This document shows positions 1 to 5,845 of a stretch of 6,479 nucleotides of DNA, in pieces. The notes under the pieces were generated by a model, which saw only the letters and a list, made by a program, of their open reading frames with translations, was not told where the DNA came from and made no database searches. The stretch comes from Pseudomonadota bacterium (lineage in GTDB: Bacteria; Pseudomonadota; Alphaproteobacteria; Rhizobiales; Beijerinckiaceae): positions 1-6,479 of the forward strand of contig JAGTAM010000090.1 in the NCBI GenBank assembly GCA_023422485.1, written 5' to 3'. A program made the translations under genes and the position numbers. Within the stretch, counting starts at the first letter, position 1, and the number at the start of each line of letters is the position of its first letter.

Positions 1-109
1 TCCCTGATCTCGACTTTTCTTTTGGCGGACCGGGACGGCTGCCCGGCTTACCCGTAGTGGAATTTTGGATACCGCATACGTAACCCCTCGTGACCCGAGC
101 GCTGACAGG

Positions 110-138
110 AAAATATTTGGCCGTTGCGCAGATATTTT
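110..138. repeat. AT-rich inverted repeat (dyad 1)
   Basis: The arms are AAAATAT-TTG (110-119) and CAG-ATATTTT (129-138). They pair over ten positions with one G.T wobble, around a 9-nt loop. The arms are far more AT-rich than the surrounding DNA. Two more T follow on the plus strand, so a weak terminator is possible, but the stem is AT-rich and poorly suited to that. An operator or curved DNA upstream of the stress promoter is an equally fair reading. Confidence 0.5.
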
Positions 139-142
139 TTGA

Positions 143-178
143 ACGTTCCCGCAGAATGAATGCATTCTGGCGGAACGT
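143..178. repeat. Long inverted repeat (dyad 2) upstream of the stress promoter
   Basis: Two 16-nt arms (143-158 and 163-178) pair at 14 of 16 positions around a 4-nt loop. The only mismatches are the two adjacent bases at 150-151 against 170-171. The centre contains the perfect 10-bp palindrome GAATGCATTC (158-167). No T tract follows on either strand, so it does not look like an intrinsic terminator. The right arm ends 28 nt before the -35 element of the EcfG promoter. That places it roughly 60 to 95 bases upstream of the expected transcription start, a normal position for an activator site. The binding protein is unknown. Confidence 0.65.
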
Positions 179-206
179 GCGCGACGGCACGCCTTATCAT
201 AGGAGT

Positions 207-232
207 GGAACCAAGCGCCCCGGGGATCCGTT
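207..232 (+). promoter_or_regulatory. EcfG (sigma general stress) promoter
   Basis: GGAAC at 207-211 is followed by a 17-nt spacer and CGTT at 229-232. This matches exactly the consensus known for alphaproteobacterial EcfG-type sigma factors (GGAAC-N16/17-CGTT), which are controlled by the PhyR/NepR partner switch. Transcription would start near 238-241, leaving a leader of about 45-50 nt before the CsbD start codon. CsbD-like genes are common general-stress targets in this class, so element and gene support each other. Confidence 0.85.
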
Positions 233-286
233 CAGCTTGCCGAGAGCGCCGCGAGACGGCGCGAGAGCAACGAACGGAGAGACGCG

Positions 287-490
287 ATGAGCAGCACGAC
301 CGACAAGATCAAGGGCGCCGCCAACGAGGTCGCCGGCAACGTGAAGCAGGGCGTCGGCAACCTGACCGGCAACGAAAAGCTGCAGGCCGAGGGCAAGGCG
401 CAGGAGATCGAGGGCAAGACCCAGCGCACCGTCGGCGAGGCCAAGGAAGGCGTGAAGAACGCTGCCGATGCGGTGAAGAGCAAGCTCTAA
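287..490 (+). CDS. CsbD family stress-response protein
   Basis: This is a 67-residue, highly charged, Cys-free and Trp-free protein that begins MSSTTDKIKGAANEVAGNVK. That is the usual opening of the CsbD family (small, hydrophilic, helix-forming or disordered proteins induced by general stress). The family signature continues as a GNLTGNEKLQAEGKAQEIEGK core at residues 25-45, and the C-terminal half carries further helical A/K/E segments. Length is typical. The ATG at 287 follows a GGAGAG ribosome site (276-281) with a 5-nt gap. The EcfG promoter at 207-232 lies directly upstream and an intrinsic terminator lies downstream, so it can be a single-gene transcript. The biochemical role of CsbD proteins is not established; a cytoplasmic protective or LEA-like role is inference. 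The family call is secure. Confidence 0.93.
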   Translation: MSSTTDKIKGAANEVAGNVKQGVGNLTGNEKLQAEGKAQEIEGKTQRTVGEAKEGVKNAADAVKSKL

Positions 491-532
491 GAGGCGCTTG
501 CGCCGGCATTTCTCAGCAGAAACCCGACGGCC

Positions 533-567
533 GGAGCCGCACCCGACCGGGTGCGGCTTCTTCGTTT
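533..567 (+). terminator. Intrinsic terminator after the CsbD gene
   Basis: The sequence GCCGCACCCG (536-545) is perfectly complementary to CGGGTGCGGC (548-557). The outer pairs at 533-535 with 558-560 extend the stem. The practical loop is GACC, and the stem is followed by the T-rich stretch TTCTTCGTTT. It sits 43 nt after the CsbD stop and 57 nt before the next start codon. It would end most transcripts from the EcfG promoter or attenuate read-through into the next gene. Confidence 0.85.
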
Positions 568-610
568 CGAGCGACGGCCGCGAGGCGGCTCAGCGACGCC
601 AATTTGATCA

Positions 611-616
611 AAGGGA
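611..616 (+). promoter_or_regulatory. Ribosome binding site fixing the start at 624
   Basis: AAGGGA lies 7 nt before the ATG at 624. The same frame is open further upstream to about 498, but that extension would run through the terminator hairpin and lacks a ribosome site. The ATG at 624 is therefore preferred. Confidence 0.7.
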
Positions 617-623
617 ATTCATC

Positions 624-1040
624 ATGAACAAGGACCAGTTCGAGGGCGGCCTGCGCAACCTCAAGGGCCGCGGTCGCACCGCGCTCGGCGCCGTGGCGGG
701 CCGCGCCCGTCCGCAGGTCGAAGGCGCCTACGAGCAGGTCGCCGGCGTAGCGCAGGCGGCCTATGGCCGGACCCGCGATCGGGCCGAGGATCTCTACGAG
801 GATGGCTACCGCCTCGCCGACGAAGCCGTCTCCCGCGGCCGGCATCTTCGCGATGAGACCCTGCAGCGCGGACGTCATCTGCACGAGGAGGCCCTTGGCC
901 GCGGGCGCCACCTCCGCCATGAAGCGCATCGGCGCGGCCGTGAACTCGCCATCCGGGCCGACGAGAATCCCGGCACGACGCTGGCCCTGGTCGCCGCGAC
1001 GGCTTTCGGCCTCGGCTGGCTTCTCAGCCGCCGCCGCTGA
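624..1040 (+). CDS. Hendecad-repeat stress-type protein, CsbD-like N-terminus and DUF883/ElaB-like tail
   Basis: The product is 138 residues. Its start, MNKDQFEGGLRNLKGRGRTA, resembles the CsbD/DUF3008-like opening. Residues 15-113 divide without gaps into nine 11-residue units. The best-conserved units are at 70-80, 81-91 and 92-102, with the pattern xRGRHLxxEAL. Tyr recurs at exact 11-residue spacing (Y36, Y47, Y58). Such 11-residue periodicity is known from amphipathic helices of group 3 LEA proteins and lipid-surface binders. Residues 114-138 (ENPGTTLALVAATAFGLGWL, then LSRRR) match the C-terminal glycine-containing hydrophobic anchor of the DUF883/ElaB/YqjD type, so attachment to the inner membrane is likely. 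The gene follows the CsbD gene but has no visible EcfG promoter of its own, so expression may depend on read-through. The 3' end overlaps the convergent cyclase gene by 17 bp. Family placement is partial, and function as a stress or membrane-surface protein is inference. Confidence 0.8.
   Translation: MNKDQFEGGLRNLKGRGRTALGAVAGRARPQVEGAYEQVAGVAQAAYGRTRDRAEDLYEDGYRLADEAVSRGRHLRDETLQRGRHLHEEALGRGRHLRHEAHRRGRELAIRADENPGTTLALVAATAFGLGWLLSRRR
666..962 (+). repeat. Nine tandem 33-bp (11-codon) units inside the coding region
   Basis: The units encode residues 15-25, 26-36, 37-47, 48-58, 59-69, 70-80, 81-91, 92-102 and 103-113 of the protein starting at 624. Units six to eight (831-929) are similar at the protein level: SRGRHLRDETL, QRGRHLHEEAL, GRGRHLRHEAH. 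The outer units keep mainly the Gly/Arg start and the Ala/Tyr/Leu end. At the DNA level the copies have diverged in third positions, so the array is old and probably kept by selection on the protein. Confidence 0.75.
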
Positions 1041-1968
1041 TGCCGGCACGCCGCGCGGCCTCCTTTGCCGCTTCCTTGGCCTCGTAAAGGGCACGGTCGG
1101 CCCTTGCCAACAGGGCCTCGACCGTGTCGTTCGGACCGTCCGCGCAAGCGAGGCCGAGGCTGGCGCTCACCCGCACCGTTGCGGCGTCGAGAACGATTGG
1201 TGCGGCAACGACCTCGCCAAGGGTCTCGCGAAGAGTCTCGCAAAGGGTCTCGGATGAAGCGGTCACGCCGTCCGGGACGATCAGGACGAACTCATCGCCT
1301 CCAGGTCGTGCCGCGAACAGACCCTGCGCTGCCGCCCGCTCGGCGAGGCGGCGGCCGATCTCCGTCAGGACCCGGTCGCCCGCGGCGTGGCCGAGGCGAT
1401 CGTTGACCGGTTTGAAGCCGTCGAGATCGAGGCTCAACACGCCCGGGCGCTGCCCGGCGGCCAGCCGCTCGGCGAGATGCTCGCGCAGATACATTCGGTT
1501 CGGCAGACCGGTGAGGTCGTCGTGGCGAGCGATGTGGCGGAGCCGCTCGTTCGCCACCTCACGCTCGGTCACGTCCCGGTCGATGCCGCGGTAGCCACGC
1601 AACGCACCGTCAGGACCGAGCAGAGGTACGCCGCTCGTCTCCAGCAGCACGAGGCGGCCGTCTTTACGCAGATTGCGATTGAGAAGCTGGGCGAAGGGCC
1701 GCCGTTCGGCGGCAATGGCGGCGAAGATTCGCCCGACCCGCTCGGCCTCGTCCAGAGGCATGAAGTCGAAGGGCGTGCGCCCCACCACCTCCTCCGGCTC
1801 GCGGCCGAGCAGGGCGACACATTGGCGCGAAGCGTAGGTGTAGCGCCCCTGCGCATCCACCTCCCAGATCCAATCCGAGTTCTGCTCCAGCATCTCCCGC
1901 AGGTGGGTCAGTTCCCGATGAATTGCCTCGGCCGCGTCGTCATCCATCGCGCCCGGCGTGGACGACAT
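1024..1968 (-). CDS. PAS-GGDEF diguanylate cyclase
   Basis: The 314-residue product makes c-di-GMP from two GTP. Residues about 25-140 form a PAS sensor domain (SDWIWEVDAQGRYTYAS, then a PAC end GYRGIDRDVTERE). Residues about 146-305 are the GGDEF domain, with HDDLTGLPNR, DLDGFKPVND and an intact GGDEF at 223-227 (1288-1302). The metal and substrate residues D181, N189, D198 and D225 align with PleD D327, N335, D344 and E370. The RxxD inhibitory site expected five residues before GGDEF is absent (AQGL at 214-217), so product inhibition by that route is unlikely. There is no membrane segment or signal peptide, so it should be cytosolic. The frame is open to an ATG at 2049, but those 27 extra codons have poor G/C third-position bias and none of the candidate starts has a clear ribosome site. 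1968 is therefore a best estimate; 1947 is also possible. The ligand of the PAS domain is unknown. Confidence 0.93.
   Translation of the reverse strand: MSSTPGAMDDDAAEAIHRELTHLREMLEQNSDWIWEVDAQGRYTYASRQCVALLGREPEEVVGRTPFDFMPLDEAERVGRIFAAIAAERRPFAQLLNRNLRKDGRLVLLETSGVPLLGPDGALRGYRGIDRDVTEREVANERLRHIARHDDLTGLPNRMYLREHLAERLAAGQRPGVLSLDLDGFKPVNDRLGHAAGDRVLTEIGRRLAERAAAQGLFAARPGGDEFVLIVPDGVTASSETLCETLRETLGEVVAAPIVLDAATVRVSASLGLACADGPNDTVEALLARADRALYEAKEAAKEAARRAGISGGG
1219..1254. repeat. Three tandem 12-bp units in the GGDEF coding region
   Basis: AAGGGTCTCGCG, AAGAGTCTCGCA and AAGGGTCTCGGA follow one another without gaps. On the minus strand they encode the ETL-CETL-RETL run near residues 240-250 of the cyclase, downstream of the GGDEF motif. 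Being a multiple of three, gain or loss of a unit would keep the reading frame. Confidence 0.7.
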
Positions 1969-2154
1969 CGCAGCGGGCCTGTTCGGAGGAAGGGTATTCA
2001 CGGGCGTTCGGCAATGGCAATCACGACAATCCGGCAATCCTTGAGCCATCTTGACTAACGAGCGGTTGATACGGTTTCCGCTCCATCAAAGCCGGAACCA
2101 TCTCAGCAAGCCTGCGGACAGCGTCCGCGATCCGGCGTGTCCACCCGCAACAAC

Positions 2155-2160
2155 GGAGAT
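2155..2160 (+). promoter_or_regulatory. Ribosome binding site fixing the creatininase start
   Basis: GGAGAT ends 6 nt before the ATG at 2167. A GTG at 2137 in the same frame would place this site inside the coding region and has no comparable site of its own, so the ATG at 2167 is chosen. Confidence 0.7.
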
Positions 2161-2166
2161 GCCCGC

Positions 2167-2943
2167 ATGCCGGCGCGATCCTGGCTCGACCTGACGACGA
2201 CGGAGATCCGCGCCCGCGACATGGGCCGGACCATCGCGGTGCTTCCGGTCGCTGCGGTGGAGCAGCACGGGCCACATCTGCCGCTTGGCACCGACACGCT
2301 GATCGCGGAGGGGTATCTGCAGCGGGTGGCGCGGCTGGTGCCGGAGGCGCTCGACGTGCTGCTCCTGCCGGTGCAGGCGATCGGCAAGTCGGACGAGCAC
2401 GATTCCTTTCCCGGCACCCTCACCCTGACCGCCGCGACCGCGCTCGCCGCCTGGACCGAGATCGGCGCCAGCCTGCACCGGTCGGGCTGCGGGAAGCTCG
2501 TGATCGTCTCCTCGCATGGCGGCAACAGCGCACTCATCGACCTCGTGGCGGGCGAGCTGCGCGGGCGCTTCGGCATGGTCGCGGTGACGACCTCGTGGAG
2601 CCGCCTCGGCCTGCCCGACGGATTGTTTCCGGAAGACGAGATCCGCCACGGCATCCATGCCGGCGGCCTCGAGACCGCGCTGATGCTCGCGCTTCGGCCC
2701 GACCTCGTGCGGCGGGACCGCATCGAGCTTTTCGAGCCCCGCACTTTGGCGATGGCGCGCGATTTCTCGCTCCTGCGCGCGGGCCGCCCGGCGGCATTCG
2801 CCTGGAAGACGGAAGACCTTCACCCCTCCGGCGCCCTGGGCGACGCCCGCCTCGGCACGGCGGAAGCCGGTGAGGCCGCGCTCGACTACGGGGCGCGCAC
2901 CTTCGTCCGGCTGCTGGAGGAGGTGGACCGGTTTTCGCTGTAG
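2167..2943 (+). CDS. Creatininase-family amidohydrolase
   Basis: The 258-residue product has the length and all signature blocks of the creatininase (creatinine amidohydrolase) family, whose members are metal-dependent cyclic-amide or formamide hydrolases. LPVAAVEQHGPHLPLGTDT supplies the metal ligands E32, H34 and D43. SSHGGNS supplies H117. HAGGLETALML holds H164 and E169. HPSGALGDARLGTAEAGE (219-236) is the conserved C-terminal block. True Pseudomonas creatininase has HYEN where this protein has HGGN (117-120). This points instead to the broad group that includes ArfB-like formamide hydrolases and MftE-like peptidases. There is no signal peptide, so it should be cytosolic. No riboflavin, mycofactocin or creatine genes are next to it, so the substrate cannot be named. 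It diverges from the cyclase gene and converges on the glycosyltransferase gene with a 33-bp gap. Family call sure, reaction unknown. Confidence 0.92.
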   Translation: MPARSWLDLTTTEIRARDMGRTIAVLPVAAVEQHGPHLPLGTDTLIAEGYLQRVARLVPEALDVLLLPVQAIGKSDEHDSFPGTLTLTAATALAAWTEIGASLHRSGCGKLVIVSSHGGNSALIDLVAGELRGRFGMVAVTTSWSRLGLPDGLFPEDEIRHGIHAGGLETALMLALRPDLVRRDRIELFEPRTLAMARDFSLLRAGRPAAFAWKTEDLHPSGALGDARLGTAEAGEAALDYGARTFVRLLEEVDRFSL

Positions 2944-2976
2944 CAGCCCGCCGGAGGGAGGGATGGGCGGCGGATC

Positions 2977-4239
2977 TCAACCGTCCTTCCGGACCGTTCG
3001 GATGAAGGCTTCCACCGCATCGCAGGCCTCGGCGACGCCATCCTCCCGCGCCATCCGCGCCTTGGCCGCGGTGCAGGCCTGGGCGACGCGGGGATCGATC
3101 AGCAACCGGCGCAACGTGGGCGCGGCGCGGGCCGGGGTGAAGCGGCGACGGCCCAGGGCGGCGCCGACGCCGAGCCGTCGCAGCCAGCGTGCCTCGTCGA
3201 AGTGATCGAAGGCGACGGGGACCACCAGTTGCGGGATGCCGGCGGCGAGCGCCTGCGCCACGGTGCCGATTCCCCCGTGATGGACGAGCGCGGCGCAGCG
3301 AGGCAGCACGCGGCTGAACGGGGCATAGGGAACGTGCAGCACGCTCGCGGGCAGGTCCGTCGGCACCTGCCCACCCTGCGGGGCCAGGAGGATGCCGCGG
3401 CGCCCGAGCCCGGTGCAGACCCGCAAGGCGGTGCGGAAGAAGGCCTGGCTGCGGGACATGACCGAGCCGTAGGTGAAAGCGAGCGGCGGCGGTCCCTCGT
3501 CAAGGAAGCGCATCACGGTCGTCGGCGGTTCGGCGACGTCTCCGAAGCGATCCGCGAGCGGGAAGCCGACCTGCCGCGCGTGGGGGATCCGGTGCGGTTG
3601 CGGCGCGGCGTACCATCTGGGAAAGGCGAACAGGACTTGCTGCGGGCTGCTCCACCAGCGGCGCAGGCGGCGCACCGGCGGTAGGTCCAGGCGCGCGCGA
3701 AACGCGTTCAGGGCCGGCAGGGCGGCCGGCCCGATCACGAAGCGGTCCGCGCCGCGTCCGATCCAGTGCCGGAAGCGCGCCGGCATCCGTTCGGGAAGCG
3801 GAAGGCCGGGCAGGACCGGGGGGTCGGTGCGGCTCCAGGCGAGCAGCGGCATCAGATGCACCGTGACGAAATCGAGCCCGAGCTTCTCCTGCGCGACCCG
3901 CGCCCCGAGCGCCAGCGTCGAGGCGAGCACGATGCTCTCCCCGGGCCGTGCATTCCCGGCGAGCCAGGCGTAGATCGGCTCGGTCAGGGCGGAGACGTGG
4001 CGGAACATCGTTCCGACGCCGCGCCAGGGACGCCAGAGGTCGGTCTCGGCCGCGGCACGGCGGTAATCCTCATCGGTCCCGAGGGCGAAGAACGGCAGGC
4101 TTGCCCGGCCTGCCATCGCGGCGAAGGGCGCGGGCGCCGCCAGGGTGACGGCGTGGCCCCGCCGTCGCAGCTCGGTCGCGATGGCAAGAAGCGGCAGAAC
4201 ATCACCGTGGCTGCCGACGGCAACGATGAAGACGTGCAT
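2977..4239 (-). CDS. GT-B glycosyltransferase of family GT1, RhlB-like
   Basis: The 420-residue product opens MHVFIVAVGSHGDVLPLLAI, the glycine-rich N-terminal acceptor domain of the GT1/GT28-type glycosyltransferases. The C-terminal nucleotide-sugar domain carries HHGGIGTVAQALAAGIPQLV (320-339) and DHFDEA (345-350). Several stretches recall Pseudomonas RhlB (rhamnosyltransferase chain B) from memory: EPIYAWL (87-93), ALGARVAQEKLG (110-121) and SSPQQVLFAFPRWYAAPQ (197-214). The acceptor is therefore probably a lipid or other hydrophobic alcohol, but carotenoid or sterol/hopanoid acceptors cannot be excluded. There is no membrane span, so it likely works at the cytosolic membrane face. The frame reaches a GTG at 4263, but the family start motif begins exactly at the ATG at 4239, which has an AGGTG about 8 nt upstream. 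It lies 50 bp after the hydrolase gene on the same strand and is probably co-transcribed with it. Confidence 0.92.
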   Translation of the reverse strand: MHVFIVAVGSHGDVLPLLAIATELRRRGHAVTLAAPAPFAAMAGRASLPFFALGTDEDYRRAAAETDLWRPWRGVGTMFRHVSALTEPIYAWLAGNARPGESIVLASTLALGARVAQEKLGLDFVTVHLMPLLAWSRTDPPVLPGLPLPERMPARFRHWIGRGADRFVIGPAALPALNAFRARLDLPPVRRLRRWWSSPQQVLFAFPRWYAAPQPHRIPHARQVGFPLADRFGDVAEPPTTVMRFLDEGPPPLAFTYGSVMSRSQAFFRTALRVCTGLGRRGILLAPQGGQVPTDLPASVLHVPYAPFSRVLPRCAALVHHGGIGTVAQALAAGIPQLVVPVAFDHFDEARWLRRLGVGAALGRRRFTPARAAPTLRRLLIDPRVAQACTAAKARMAREDGVAEACDAVEAFIRTVRKDG

Positions 4240-4289
4240 CAGCCTCACACCTGGCTCGCGCACGTCACCGGCGGCGACGCGCGTCCGGA

Positions 4290-5591
4290 TCAGAGAGGAA
4301 GGGCAGGCTCACATTCGCGGCACGCGGCGGGGGCGAGCACCTGCTCGCGCAGCCGCCGCGGGCCCAGGGTCATCGCGAAGAAGTCGTAGGCGCCGGGCCG
4401 CTCGTTCGCGAGGAGAAACTGGAAATGCATCCGGAACGGGCGGAAGCGCACCCGCCGGTAGGTTTCCGGACACAGAAGGTCGCGGAAGCGCGCCGAGCGC
4501 ACGAGAGGGTTGGCGACCGGCTGGCTGCACAGGCGAAGCTTGAGATCGTGCAGCGGATTGAAGCCCGGGAAGTTCATCCAGTCCTGCGGCGCGTGGAAAT
4601 CGCACCAGACGATGCGACGCTCCGTGACGAGGCGCACGATCTCTCCCCGCAGGCGGGCGGCTGCAGGCTGCATCGCCACGAGCGGCAGACCGGATCCCAG
4701 CGTCGCCAGCGACAGGCTGGCGCCCACGGTGCCGATTGACGCGTCACGGGCGAGCACCCGGGCGGCGACCTCGGCTGCGGTCAGCCCACCGGAGGAATGG
4801 CCGACGATCATCACCTCGTCGGTCGGCTGGCCGGCCTCGTCCCGCGCCGCGACGGAGGACAGGATGTGCTCGGCAAAGGCATCGAGGCGCCGCTCGTAAT
4901 CCGGCCGCCGGCCCTGGCCGTGCTGCCAGTTGAACACCCAATCGTTCAGGAGTTGCCAGAAGAAGACGCGGTTCAGGAAGGCCTCGATGGCCTTGATCCA
5001 GACGAGGCCCGCGATCACACCCAGCGGCAGCGAGACCCAGAGCGGCAGACCGAGGCTGTGGCCGAACCAATCGCCCAGATGCGCATGCACCAGCGCCGCG
5101 ATGGCGACGGACAGCGCGGCGAGGAGGATCACCATCACGAACGGATAGAGGATGACGTTCCCGTACTTCCAGCTCAACCGGTAGAAGCGGAACAGCAGGC
5201 CGCTCAGGATCGCCTGCAGCGTCCCCACGACGAGGAGCGCGACGCTGAGGAAGCGGGATCGGGCGAAGTCGCGCGCGACGATATCGTCCCACAGGAGCAC
5301 GTCGTAGCGGGTCTCGGCCCCGTCGCCCTGCTCCGGCGCGCTCACGGTCCAGCTCTGAACAATCCCGTCCTGGCTCAACTCGGCGCGGGAGATCTCCCGC
5401 TGACCGCCGCCGAAGCGCTTGGTGTAGCGGGTCCATTCCCGCACGAACAGCAATCGATAGCGCGTCCGCGCCTCGGGATCGTAACCGGGAATATAGAAGA
5501 CGATGCGGCGGCGCACCGGTTCGAGCCGCGCCTCCTGCAAATCCGGCGGCGTGAAACTCAAGGAGTTGCGCATACGCCCGAATGCCCCCAT
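4290..5591 (-). CDS. Membrane-embedded alpha/beta-hydrolase-like protein
   Basis: The product is about 433 residues. A short N-terminal strand and turn, RRRIVFYIPGYDP (27-39), resembles the first strand and oxyanion loop of alpha/beta hydrolases. Three hydrophobic spans follow at about 114-136, 146-170 and 182-200. The nucleophile elbow VGHSSGG lies at 263-269 with S266 as candidate nucleophile. Acid and base candidates are D331 or D337 and H333 or H389; I cannot choose. The hydrolase fold therefore seems interrupted by a membrane domain. No signal peptide is visible. The frame stays open to 5786, but the 65 extra codons cross an AT-rich, promoter-like stretch with poor coding bias. The ATG at 5591 is a best estimate, with 5573 as alternative. 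It precedes the glycosyltransferase gene by 50 bp. The substrate is unknown; a lipid or ester substrate is inference. I do not recognise a named family. Confidence 0.75.
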   Translation of the reverse strand: MGAFGRMRNSLSFTPPDLQEARLEPVRRRIVFYIPGYDPEARTRYRLLFVREWTRYTKRFGGGQREISRAELSQDGIVQSWTVSAPEQGDGAETRYDVLLWDDIVARDFARSRFLSVALLVVGTLQAILSGLLFRFYRLSWKYGNVILYPFVMVILLAALSVAIAALVHAHLGDWFGHSLGLPLWVSLPLGVIAGLVWIKAIEAFLNRVFFWQLLNDWVFNWQHGQGRRPDYERRLDAFAEHILSSVAARDEAGQPTDEVMIVGHSSGGLTAAEVAARVLARDASIGTVGASLSLATLGSGLPLVAMQPAAARLRGEIVRLVTERRIVWCDFHAPQDWMNFPGFNPLHDLKLRLCSQPVANPLVRSARFRDLLCPETYRRVRFRPFRMHFQFLLANERPGAYDFFAMTLGPRRLREQVLAPAACRECEPALPL

Positions 5592-5639
5592 CCGGATGAC
5601 TGCTCTCGTGCCGGTGCCGCGCAGGTCCGTTACACGCCC

Positions 5640-5700
5640 AGAGAGTCTTAATCTTCCTTCAAATGCACTATCATTCGTTACAATTTCACGAGTCTCGCGA
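5640..5700 (-). promoter_or_regulatory. Possible promoter region of the hydrolase-glycosyltransferase unit
   Basis: This stretch is clearly richer in A/T than its surroundings and lies 50-110 bases upstream of the preferred hydrolase start. I find no convincing -35/-10 pair and no EcfG element in it. The call rests on composition and position only. Confidence 0.3.
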
Positions 5701-5845
5701 GGTGACAGTGATTTTGCGCGCAAGCCTGCGTCACGCCGCTGCGCAACGATCGAACAGTTCGGCGAAATCTCGGGCAGGCAGGTCATCGCCGATCGCGATG
5801 GGATGACGCCTTCTGGTCGGTTGCCGTGTTCGAACGGGAGCCCGA

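Noticed and set aside
90..290. Open plus-strand frame of 66 codons upstream of the CsbD gene
   Set aside because: It covers both dyads and the EcfG promoter, lacks a ribosome site and shows no protein family motif.
498..623. Upstream extension of the hendecad-repeat gene to 498
   Set aside because: The extra codons run through a clear terminator hairpin and have no ribosome site, whereas the ATG at 624 has AAGGGA at good spacing.
1387..2058. Open plus-strand frame of 223 codons
   Set aside because: It is antisense to the PAS-GGDEF gene, whose domain motifs are certain. It shows no family motif and is a usual high-GC shadow.
2051..2084. Possible EcfG promoter for the cyclase on the minus strand (GGAAA then CGTT)
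   Set aside because: The first element has a mismatch and the spacer is 14 nt instead of 16-17.
2094..2125. GGAAC upstream of the creatininase gene as an EcfG element
   Set aside because: There is no CGTT at a 16-17 nt spacing; the nearest similar tetramer, CGTC, is too far away.
2086..2823. Open minus-strand frame of 245 codons
   Set aside because: It lies antisense to the creatininase-family gene and has a low-complexity Arg/His/Gly composition without recognisable motifs.
4797..5651. Open plus-strand frame of 284 codons
   Set aside because: It is antisense to the hydrolase gene. The hydrolase frame has real hydrophobic spans and a GHSSGG motif, while this frame has a scrambled charged composition.
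5592..5786. N-terminal extension of the hydrolase to 5786
   Set aside because: It crosses an AT-rich, promoter-like stretch with poor third-position bias and has no ribosome site.
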